A stretch of DNA of 64,000 nucleotides from Tetrapisispora phaffii CBS 4417 (lineage: Eukaryota > Ascomycota > Saccharomycetes > Saccharomycetales > Saccharomycetaceae), in contig NC_016526.1 in NCBI RefSeq assembly GCF_000236905.1, positions 682,001 to 746,000 of the forward strand, in the 5' to 3' direction. Under the pieces are notes generated by a model. It ran no database searches, was not told where the DNA came from, and saw nothing but the letters and a program-made list of their open reading frames with translations. Below, one piece after another: positions 53,769-62,315 of the stretch. Numbering within the stretch: the first letter of the stretch is position 1; the number at the start of each line of letters is the position of its first letter. Position numbers and translations under genes: made by a program.

Positions 53769-55213
53769 TATCAAAATATACTGTTTATCTTGTTGCTATG
53801 TATATGTACTATTTAATTTTGTTTCACAGCAGTATCCATTACCAGAAAAAAAATTCTAAATTCTAAATTCAACATATAATTAATAGTAGAGAAATGTTTA
53901 ATAAAATATATAGAGAATCTAGTAGTTCCCTTTTATATAAAATTAAAAATTGAAAAATAATAGTTTGTTTTTGTGTCATTTATATATCTACCAACATATA
54001 CAGATATGCTGAAAAAAGGAATACCCTGATTGATCAATTTATAAGAATAGACCCACAAACCCCAGTAGAACCATCAAACAAAATCCCCAATTGCAAATCA
54101 TCACACACACAACTCTCGCGAAATATGGCCTGTTTTAATCCGAAGGAAAATTAACCGCCGAAGTCAATTTAATCATTCATTTCTCATTTTACCCCAATTT
54201 CATTGATCACCCGATGCGGAGTTTACACCAAGGGCCATTCTTATATCCGTTTTCACAATTATGCACTACAAAAAAGGAAACTTGGAAGCAGCAACACCTT
54301 AAAAGGAGGAGAGGGGGAACTACGCAAGTGCTTCTATTATGCGAATCGTTTTGGTGGCGGATTTGGAAAAGACGGTTGCGTGGTGTGTTTTTGTGGAGAA
54401 CGGAAGTGACCCGTCGGGTTTTATTTAACCGAAAACACAAAATCCGATTTATGAACTCCGGGCACGCGTCAGTGTCCGGGTAAGAAAGAACGATGCGCGT
54501 CACGCTCGATATCGCTCGATGTCCTTCTCGGTGTTCAATTCTCGGTGTTCGATTTCGAAAGACGTAACTCGCTAAAGTCAGATCTGAACTAATAACAATA
54601 TATGCATGTATCTGAAAAAGAAGTTTCTGTTCTTTTTTTCTTTCTTTTTTTCTCTCTCTCTTAACGTTTCGGATTTTGCTGCGAGACTTTTACTTACTTT
54701 TCCACTTTGTATTATTTATTTGTTTGTCTCGAGGCATCAACTTATTGTGTTCGAACCTGTTATTAGCTAATTCTCGTATTTTTGATTCTAATCATTACTT
54801 AGAGAACTCAGTAAGAACTGCTGTTATTGTTTTTTTACAGGAATGAGAAGAGGTATAAGCGGAAAAAAAGAAAGCAAAAGATAATAATAATAATAGCACA
54901 TTGCAATAATAGATGCATCTATTCTATTCTGTGGTACTTCTACATTTGTAACTGCTATAGCCAAAGATACGCTCTTGGATGAATAAGGATATATACTTGT
55001 CACTGAGCAAAGTACAAAGAAGTGGATAATATTTCAAGGTTAAGAAAATAATAGTATCCTTTATGATAAAAAAATTTGGTTATATATCGTCCCATCGTTG
55101 AAGTAAAGTAACCGATAAACATAGGCAAATAATTGTATATATACATACATATGTTTAGGCGAAGGAAGAGTACCAATATTGAGACACACGAATTATAAAC
55201 AACAAACGATACC
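53769..55213. other. Divergent FOX2/BSD2 intergenic region
   Basis: 1.4 kb. The middle (54200-54580) is GC-richer and holds CGGGTAA (Reb1 core) at 54477-54483 and a block of short tandem duplications at 54503-54552. Frames of 68-98 codons here overlap on both strands and are treated as chance. I found no clear oleate response element; a CGG-N3-TNA half occurs at about 54216 but without a matching CCG. Confidence 0.45.
54503..54552 (+). repeat. Two adjacent short tandem duplications
   Basis: CGCTCGATAT/CGCTCGATGT (54503-54522) is a 10-bp unit in two copies with one difference. After a 2-base spacer, TTCTCGGTGTTCAA/TTCTCGGTGTTCGA (54525-54552) is a 14-bp unit in two copies with one difference. 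They sit 20 bp after a Reb1 site in the FOX2/BSD2 promoter region. Confidence 0.8.
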
Positions 55214-56269
55214 ATGTCATTACTCGATAATTGTATTGTACGTTCGAATTTGTTACAAGGGAGTTTAGATGTGTTGAACAATATTAATGATGATTATAAT
55301 GGCAGGCCGTTAATCATGCTTACAACATGTACAAATTATATTCTATCTTCGATTAATACAGTTAGAGGTAAGTTTAACACTTTGGACAATTTACGAAGAG
55401 ATTTCAATGCGACTGCGCATGCAAATACAAATTCAAATACGAATGTCAATGTAAACACAACATCCACTTCAGGTGTGTATAATAATGGTAGTTTACTGAA
55501 TCATGAACGGATCATTGGTGCAAATTATGATGGTGTGTTTAGCAACATGGCTGTGAAGCCAACTGATTTATATGACCAAGATTTAATTGCAAAAGGTATT
55601 TTACCTGAATACGAAAATGTTGTCGATGACATGGCTCCATTGTATGAAGATGATGAAAGAAATTTCTTGATGGATGACTATGAAAACAATGGAATACAGG
55701 ATGATTATGAACAGGCCTTACCCAATGGAGAAATATTAATCTACAATCTACCCACTGGGACTTTAGTCAATTTTCTATGGAATTTAATTATTAGTACAAG
55801 TTTCCAATTTATTGGTTTCTTAATCACGTATTTCTTACATAATTCACACGCTGGTAAAAATGGTTCCCGATTTGGTTTGGGACTAACCTTTATTGGATAT
55901 TCGTATTCAATGTTGCCCAAAAGAGAGTTATCAAAGTCAGTAGGTAGTAGTACTGCAGGATCGCGCAATGGTGAAGAATTAATGAGGATTATAGTTGAAA
56001 ACCCTAATGAGATCGATGATCTCCTGATAAAAATGGACCCAGCTACTTCTAAATTCGATCATTTTAGTTCTGATCTGGTAATAAATACAACACCAACCTT
56101 TAATATTACCACTGCATCAAGTACTGTCAGTTTAAAGACCATATACGATATACCTCTATTATCCATTGTCATAGGAGCACTAGGATTGTTTATCTTATTA
56201 AAAAGTGTTCATGATTATGCTAAGGTCAAAAAAATGGAAAGAAATTATAAAGAACAATTCCAAGCATGA
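55214..56269 (+). CDS. BSD2: Bsd2-like ubiquitin-ligase adaptor (NDFIP family)
   Basis: A 351-residue membrane protein (S. cerevisiae Bsd2, 321). The conserved part is DGVFSNMAVKPTDL, then a PY-type motif LPEY at residues 130-133, acidic residues, and the NDFIP membrane region: GTLVNFLWNLIISTSFQFIGFLITYFLH, SRFGLGLTFIGYSYSML, and a last hydrophobic helix near the C-terminus (PLLSIVIGALGLFILLKSV). Such proteins recruit the ubiquitin ligase Rsp5 to sort metal transporters and other membrane proteins to the vacuole. An alternative Rsp5-binding sequence nearby (APLYED) is degenerate. BSD2 beside CTP1 in convergent orientation matches YBR290W-YBR291C, which supports the name. Confidence 0.87.
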   Translation: MSLLDNCIVRSNLLQGSLDVLNNINDDYNGRPLIMLTTCTNYILSSINTVRGKFNTLDNLRRDFNATAHANTNSNTNVNVNTTSTSGVYNNGSLLNHERIIGANYDGVFSNMAVKPTDLYDQDLIAKGILPEYENVVDDMAPLYEDDERNFLMDDYENNGIQDDYEQALPNGEILIYNLPTGTLVNFLWNLIISTSFQFIGFLITYFLHNSHAGKNGSRFGLGLTFIGYSYSMLPKRELSKSVGSSTAGSRNGEELMRIIVENPNEIDDLLIKMDPATSKFDHFSSDLVINTTPTFNITTASSTVSLKTIYDIPLLSIVIGALGLFILLKSVHDYAKVKKMERNYKEQFQA

Positions 56270-56513
56270 CTGCATCAAACTATCTCATAGCCGTAACATC
56301 ATTCAAGTACTCATTAAAGTCACTTCATATTCATGCACAATACTAAATATATAAAAATTACTGCTTTACATAAAGTTACCATATTTAAGCATTTCTCTAT
56401 CATTTTATTGTCGATCCAATATTTTATACATTTTTACTCAAAAAGATTTATGTAAATTTTAATATAAGTTTTTTACTACTGACACATTTTACGTTATTTT
56501 TTTTTTTTGATTT

Positions 56514-57410
56514 CTATTTTAGCACATCCAGTACTTTTTCATAGACAGTAAATACAATACCACCACTTAATATTAATCTCCCTAGTCTAGGAGTTGCACC
56601 TTTCCAAAATATCTTTAAACCTTCATTCTTGTAAACTTTAACAAAACAATCCAATGTATTTTTATATTTTGAATGCTCCAAACTTTGCATTCTTGTCTTG
56701 ACAGTATCAATGGGCATCGTCGAGTATACTGTCACGATTCCACTAAAGGCACCCACGACAAAAGTCAAGCCAGAGGATAAAGGTTTGTCAACAGGAGTAC
56801 TTGTATATTTTTGCACTATTGTTTTGATTTTATTGTAACAGCCCAGACGGACAGCGGAGTTAGCTGCTTGTCTCATCGAAACTGGAATGACACCACTATA
56901 CAGACCTCGTAAGCCCTCTGCACGAAGTAAATTCCCATAATTCCGTAGAACGCCCTTACCATTATTCGAATATTTTGGGGTAGGAGAACGTTTATCATCA
57001 ATCATCAAAGTCTTAACATGTTCAAAAGGTGTCACGGCAAAGACACTCTCCATCAACCCTGCCCCTAAACCGGCAATGACACCTCTTGGCCCACTAACTT
57101 CCCCGGTAAGAGGATCTTTTAACATATCTTTAATCATATCAAAACCAAGAAACCGTATACTAGCTTTGGCAGTATTGCCAACAATGAAAACGGGACACCC
57201 TATGTACATGGCCCCAATACCTTGAAATCTGCCAATCTGATACAATAATTTAATTGGATTTTTTGTCACATTAACAGCTTTAGAACTCAATTGCAACCTC
57301 GTCTTCGCAAATTCAAATGGATAGGTTATTGAACCTTCAATTGCACCAGCAAGTGCACCGGCAATGAACGAGCTTGTTGGGTCTACTTTTTGTTTCTGTT
57401 TCTCAGACAT
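56514..57410 (-). CDS. CTP1: Mitochondrial citrate transport protein
   Basis: A 298-residue mitochondrial carrier (S. cerevisiae Ctp1, 299). Three carrier repeats each carry the signature Px[DE]xx[KR]: PFEFAKTRLQ, PFEHVKTLM and PIDTVKTRMQ. Citrate-carrier features include SFIAGALAGAIEGSITYP, GNTAKASIRFLGFD and the third-helix SMRQAANSAVRLGCYN. It exchanges citrate/isocitrate across the inner membrane. There is no cleaved presequence, as usual for the family. Confidence 0.95.
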   Translation of the reverse strand: MSEKQKQKVDPTSSFIAGALAGAIEGSITYPFEFAKTRLQLSSKAVNVTKNPIKLLYQIGRFQGIGAMYIGCPVFIVGNTAKASIRFLGFDMIKDMLKDPLTGEVSGPRGVIAGLGAGLMESVFAVTPFEHVKTLMIDDKRSPTPKYSNNGKGVLRNYGNLLRAEGLRGLYSGVIPVSMRQAANSAVRLGCYNKIKTIVQKYTSTPVDKPLSSGLTFVVGAFSGIVTVYSTMPIDTVKTRMQSLEHSKYKNTLDCFVKVYKNEGLKIFWKGATPRLGRLILSGGIVFTVYEKVLDVLK

Positions 57411-58481
57411 ACCCTGCTAGCGTTATGTGTATATGTGTGTTTAAATATAGTATATACCAAGAAAAATTAACAAGTATGATGGATCTCACATAACAAAAAT
57501 GAAATTTTGTATAATTAGAACCCTCCATTTATACATGTTTTAGCAAAAAGATGACAACAGCATCTCTAAATATATTTTAAATAATCGATGAGTCTTTCAG
57601 TTGAGAGATGATTCATACTTTTATTAGCAGTTTAAAGGTTTTCCGATGGAATTTTACCTTTCAAGAATTCCGTTACTACGGGAAAATGTCAAAATATCGA
57701 AAAGTTTTAGGACAATGTAATAAAATGCTGGCTATTATTCCAACGGTTGCTAGAATTTGTATACGGCGATAAGACCTCTAACATCAAGCTAGTATTCCCA
57801 TTTTAGAATATCTAATGGAGTGTAGTATTCATATATAGTGGTCCTATTTTAAAGCATACTGCCATTCAAACTAGTTCATAGGAGCTATTTTTCTCATTTC
57901 GTGAAGTTATTATATTGCTGATGAGAATATCTTAAACGAATTTTAATATAACTTGATATTATAACAATATATAAATAGTCAGTTATCAGCTATTGCTTAA
58001 AAACAGTGAAAATTATATTTTAAACAAGTTATTTTCCCTGTAGAATCTAATAAGTTATTCTTTCTATGGTTACCCAATGACAAAAAAAGAGTCTTTCATG
58101 AGAACCGACTATCAAATAATATTAAAATCTTGACTGAAATTTTACATATATGAAGAAATGTATAGAAATTGATAATAGTATGTTACTATTATGATGCTTA
58201 GATAAAATAACTAGATACAAGAGTAGACATATCCTACTTTATAATTAATTAGGATAAAACAAAATTACATTTTACAGACAAATAGTACGTAGGTATCACA
58301 ATTTTTGTTAGAAAAGAATACGCCATTTCGACTTCAGTGGGGATTATTTTCAAGTAGATATATCAAAACCAAACAAACAGACAGTAAGTTTTACATATCT
58401 TCCAGTAAAATAGAGTTTTCAATCGAAAGTGATGCTATTTATATTAAATTCATACATATAGAAATCCAAACAAGAGAAAAA
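57411..58481. other. Divergent CTP1/LEU5 intergenic region
   Basis: 1.07 kb, AT-rich. The LEU5 frame stays open for 59 codons before its ATG, but with no ATG in that part, so it is leader. No clear regulatory motif was recognised. Confidence 0.4.
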
Positions 58482-59519
58482 ATGAGCACAGTTATTTCAG
58501 TCAACGAAAAAGGAGCTATCAAGAGAGATTCTATGGAATATATTGTCCGATCTGGCATAGCAGGTGGAATATCTGGCTCCTGTGCCAAATCATTAATAGC
58601 TCCCTTAGATAGAATAAAGATATTATTCCAAACTTCAAACCCTCATTATGCAAAATATTCAGGGTCTCTCCACGGGTTGGTCAAGGCAGCAAAACATATA
58701 TGGACCCAGGATGGTGTTCTTGGTTTATTCCAAGGTCATTCAATTACATTAGCAAGAATTTTCCCTTATGCCGCAATGAAATTCGTAGCTTATGAACAAA
58801 TCAGAAGTATCCTAATTCCTAGTAAACAATACGAAACACATTGGAGGAGAATGATGAGTGGCTCGTTATCAGGGCTATGTAGTGTATTTATTACTTATCC
58901 ATTGGATTTAATTCGTGTGAGATTGGCTTACGTAACTGAGCATCATCATGTTAAGGTAAGATTTGTAATAAAACAAATTTATCATGAGCCTGCATCAACA
59001 ACATTGCTATCAAAAGGATATATACCGACTTGGTTTGCTCATTGGTGTAATTTTTATCGAGGCTACACTCCTTCTGTATTAGGCATGATTCCATATGCAG
59101 GTGTATCATTTTTTGCACATGATTTTTTGCATGACATATTTAAATTACCATATTTAAGACCATATTCTGTTGTTCCATTATCCGCTGAGCAAGATAAAGA
59201 AAGAAGAAAGAAACGTCAAAAACTGCCACTAAGAACGTGGGCTGAATTAATATCCGGTGGGCTAGCTGGTATAGCGTCACAAACTGCAGCTTATCCTTTT
59301 GAAATAATTAGAAGAAGATTACAAGTGAGTAGTTTATCAACTAGAAATATGTATTCTCACAAATTTGAAACAATACCTCAAATAGCTAGAATAATATATA
59401 AAGAACGTGGATGGAGAGGCTTTTTTGTTGGATTGAGTATAGGTTACATAAAAGTTACACCGATGGTTGCATGTAGTTTTTTCGTTTATGAAAGAATGAA
59501 ATGGTACTTGGGTATTTAA
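58482..59519 (+). CDS. LEU5: Mitochondrial coenzyme A carrier Leu5
   Basis: A 345-residue mitochondrial carrier (S. cerevisiae Leu5, 357) needed for CoA accumulation in the matrix. Carrier signatures are PLDRIKILFQ, PLDLIRVRL and PFEIIRRRLQ. Diagnostic blocks shared with Leu5 are YIVRSGIAGGISGSCAKSLI, YEQIRSILIPSKQYETHWRR, WFAHWCNFYRGY and YIKVTPMVACSFFVYERMKW. I start at ATG 58482 because it puts the first carrier repeat 19-20 residues in, as in yeast. It lies on chromosome VIII right arm in S. cerevisiae (YHR002W), next to OSH7. Confidence 0.95.
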   Translation: MSTVISVNEKGAIKRDSMEYIVRSGIAGGISGSCAKSLIAPLDRIKILFQTSNPHYAKYSGSLHGLVKAAKHIWTQDGVLGLFQGHSITLARIFPYAAMKFVAYEQIRSILIPSKQYETHWRRMMSGSLSGLCSVFITYPLDLIRVRLAYVTEHHHVKVRFVIKQIYHEPASTTLLSKGYIPTWFAHWCNFYRGYTPSVLGMIPYAGVSFFAHDFLHDIFKLPYLRPYSVVPLSAEQDKERRKKRQKLPLRTWAELISGGLAGIASQTAAYPFEIIRRRLQVSSLSTRNMYSHKFETIPQIARIIYKERGWRGFFVGLSIGYIKVTPMVACSFFVYERMKWYLGI

Positions 59520-59878
59520 GCTAAATTGGGTACAGACAAGTTATTTTATGATATTAAATATTTTAGGGACTATATTAATATTCTAAGTATCTTTTAAACT
59601 TCATATATAAAATAGGATTTCAACTCTTCATTTACTCTGAAAGAAATCTTATGTCATGATGATTCTGTTAATAAAATATAAACAATTTGATGTAAATAGA
59701 TGCACAAATGCATAACCAACCAATCATTACCAATACTTTAAAAATAATTCTATATATTTAGTATAAATTCAGATTATATGCCAGATTTATTATTAACAAT
59801 TTATAACTTATATAGTATAGCGCTTCTGAGATTCAAATATACAATGGGAGATAAAAGCAAACTAGACATTAACATTCT
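59520..59878. other. LEU5/TFA1 convergent intergenic region
   Basis: 359 bp between convergent genes; AT-rich terminator region, nothing further recognised. Confidence 0.4.
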
Positions 59879-61345
59879 TTAAACATCCTCGAATTCAATG
59901 TCCATATCGTCCTCATTGTCATCATCCTTGATTTCTTCTTTATTTCCATCATCATCTGCATCACTAACTGCGTCTTCTTTTGCGTTAGCTTCAACATTAG
60001 TTACCTGTTCCTCAGAAGGTTCTTTCTTTTTGTCTATAACATTATTTTCAACAACATCTTCAAAATCACCATCTTCCTCCTCATCTACATCTTCCATTTC
60101 AATTTCGTCTTCATGTTTATTATTTTGTTCATCTTCATCATCTTCGTCTTCATCTTCATCCTCTTCTTTCTTCATACGAGCTTGTTTCTTTGCCAGAGAT
60201 GCGTAGTATTCGTTCAAAGTTCTTTCATTCTCTCTTTCTTCAATTTCTTGTTCAGTCAATGCACGACGTTGTTGGTAAGAGTTGTTATAATAACTTGAAT
60301 TCATCGAGGAGCCAGCAGAGCTCATTATACCATTCGATTCATTCAAAGATTGCGCCGCATAAGCCGTTGTTCGTGGATCGAACTCTTCGTCTTTATCCAA
60401 CCTACCCAAATCAGCTTTTCCGATAGTACTTTGTTTATGCCACTCTGGAACTGCATTCTGTTTTCTTTTTTCTTCGGCTTTTCTCTCTTGCAATTCACGT
60501 TGAACCATTTCATCACTTGCTGTTGTGATGTTGATATGTAATGTAGCTTGGGAGTTGGCACCTGCACGTCTACTACTGTCATTGCCCAACAAGGCACTAT
60601 TAGCTAATGCATTTGTCTCGTTACGGTTTGCATTTGTCATTGCATGGTTCTCACCAGGTCTAAACATTGTAGAACCTCTCTTTGGATTGTATGTGTAGGC
60701 CGCCTTGGATTGATTTTGTGGTGGGATCAATCTTGCCAATGCAATTTCGAAAGTGTTCTCTTCTATTCTTGAATCATCGATTTTCTTTAAATAATCAATG
60801 ATAGGTTGCACTTGGTCCATTAACTTATTTAATTTATCTTGCTTCTCTTTATTCTTTTTATTTGAATCATCCTCAATCAATGGCTCATCACACAGCGAAC
60901 ACATGAATTCGGTTCTGTCGAAGTTCAATAATTGAATTGCCTCCAACTGAGTGTACTTAGTTAAACAAATTGGACACATGTACCCATTTGGTTCTGAATT
61001 TTTATCTAGATCATTTTTCAATCTCTGCACAACTTGATGCACTTTCCATTTGATAGAATCAATAGCATGCGGAAACTTGATGTAGTAGTAGATCCTCTCT
61101 ATGGATTTGGAGTTTGGAGGGAACTCTCGCTGCTTATGAGTGGACAACAACCCATCTGATCTCAACGTTGCAATCAAAGGACCCAAATCTGTCTTGTTTA
61201 TACTCAGCAACTGCTTGATGTCTTCTTCTGCTAAGACGGAATGATACAGTACTGCATCCAACACCAATATGTACGAGCCACCATAGAAACCTCTAACAAC
61301 GAACTTCAGTAAATTCTTGACAATATCATAAATCTGCTTATCCAT
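59879..61345 (-). CDS. TFA1: TFIIE large subunit
   Basis: A 488-residue general transcription factor (S. cerevisiae Tfa1, 482). The N-terminal winged helix spans about 1-110 (LLKFVVRGFYGGSYILVLDAVLYHSVLAEEDI ... LLSTHKQREFPPNSKSIERIYYYI). The zinc ribbon CPIC-x21-CSLC lies at about residues 124-152. A central part (VPEWHKQSTIG) and a Glu/Asp-rich acidic C-terminus follow. With Tfa2 it recruits and stimulates TFIIH at RNA polymerase II promoters. Divergent from MAE1, as YKL028W/YKL029C. The acidic codon runs create open frames on the plus strand, which I ignore. Confidence 0.96.
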   Translation of the reverse strand: MDKQIYDIVKNLLKFVVRGFYGGSYILVLDAVLYHSVLAEEDIKQLLSINKTDLGPLIATLRSDGLLSTHKQREFPPNSKSIERIYYYIKFPHAIDSIKWKVHQVVQRLKNDLDKNSEPNGYMCPICLTKYTQLEAIQLLNFDRTEFMCSLCDEPLIEDDSNKKNKEKQDKLNKLMDQVQPIIDYLKKIDDSRIEENTFEIALARLIPPQNQSKAAYTYNPKRGSTMFRPGENHAMTNANRNETNALANSALLGNDSSRRAGANSQATLHINITTASDEMVQRELQERKAEEKRKQNAVPEWHKQSTIGKADLGRLDKDEEFDPRTTAYAAQSLNESNGIMSSAGSSMNSSYYNNSYQQRRALTEQEIEERENERTLNEYYASLAKKQARMKKEEDEDEDEDDEDEQNNKHEDEIEMEDVDEEEDGDFEDVVENNVIDKKKEPSEEQVTNVEANAKEDAVSDADDDGNKEEIKDDDNEDDMDIEFEDV

Positions 61346-61552
61346 CGCTTAACAATCAGAAGGTAGTGGGGTTGGGGGAGGGGGGAATCGGAAGGAAGAA
61401 AAACTCACTGTAATTGCAACCACGGTACCGAAAGCAAAGTATATACACTTTCTAAACACGAATACCAATAAAACGTGTTCCAAAGTTTCACAAACGACCT
61501 CCAAATAGTGACCTTCAAGCCTTTAATATGCGCAAGACAGTAGACTATTTGC

Positions 61553-61585
61553 AATATTAAAATATTGAAATAATATTTTAATATT
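61553..61585. repeat. AT-only inverted repeat with 14-bp perfect arms
   Basis: AATATTAAAATATT (61553-61566) and AATATTTTAATATT (61572-61585) are exact reverse complements with a 5-nt spacer. Each arm is itself built from two AATATT units. Could form a cruciform; function unknown. Confidence 0.8.
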
Positions 61586-61639
61586 TGAAATATTCTGTTA
61601 AGTATGAGCAGGAAAAAGAAACGTGAAAAAGGTCAAAAT

Positions 61640-61739
61640 TCCTAACAGCCCTAACAGCCCTAAACGACGATGCGTAGGGTCACAATGAGCAAAACAACCC
61701 TACATTTGTTACCCGGGCAACATCCACAAACGTTACCCG
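61640..61739. promoter_or_regulatory. Tbf1/Reb1-type general regulatory factor cluster
   Basis: Three tandem 9-bp units give CCTAACAG-CCCTAACAG-CCCTAAA at 61641-61664, i.e. CCCTAA Tbf1-type sites spaced 9 bp. They are followed by GTAGGGT (61675-61680) and two Reb1 cores TTACCCG at 61709-61715 and 61733-61739, 24 bp apart. Such sites make nucleosome-depleted divergent promoters in budding yeasts. Motif reading only. Confidence 0.6.
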
Positions 61740-62315
61740 ACACACCATCGGGTTCTCCTTCCCGCGCACAGTTTCCGTTCTAACCAATTGCAAGCGGTCC
61801 GCTGAAAAATAGCAATACTATCCAATGGCACTATCCACTTTCCCCACCATGCCTAAACGGACCCTACACGGACAAACACAAGAACAGAAACGGCGATTGT
61901 TCACAGGCAAATAGTCAGTGATGACTGTTTTAGAGTATTGATTGACACTGTTAAGAAATTGAATGGCAGTAATTACCTTAGTAATGAAATATTATAACTT
62001 AGGATCCTGAGATGACTACTAGAATAATCTAATGATTGGACAACCAAGGTATCAAAAAACATTATTTTGCTAGTTTCAGTAACTGTAATTTCTTGTTGAG
62101 AGACGAGTAGATGTTTTAGTCGGGAGGTCTTTGAGTGCAAGAGTGCCAAGGTTTTGAGCTTTGCTGAAAATTTATAATGTAAAGATGACTCTGGTTCAAT
62201 AATTTCAATGTATATATATAAGTGTGTGTATGTTCTTGTATGTGTTTTATCTGTTTGTTGTATTATAACATAAGCCGCAAACACCAACAGTGATATATGC
62301 TTGGAATTCTTCAAT

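Larger units (their letters stand above)
61346..62315. other. Divergent TFA1/MAE1 intergenic region
   Basis: 970 bp. It holds an AT palindrome at 61553-61585 and a dense cluster of Tbf1- and Reb1-like sites at 61640-61739 (both listed). A TA tract is near 62210-62222. Minus-strand frames at 61973-62516 overlap the MAE1 start and are shadows. Confidence 0.55.

Noticed and set aside
54740..54780. TGTTCGAACCTG resembling a tRNA B box
   Set aside because: No acceptor stem, anticodon arm or A box can be built around it on either strand.
58305..58481. 59-codon in-frame extension upstream of LEU5
   Set aside because: It contains no ATG, starts only at a TTG and does not resemble the Leu5 N-terminus.
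59898..60206. Ser-rich frame opposite TFA1
   Set aside because: It is the complement of the Glu/Asp-rich C-terminus of TFA1.
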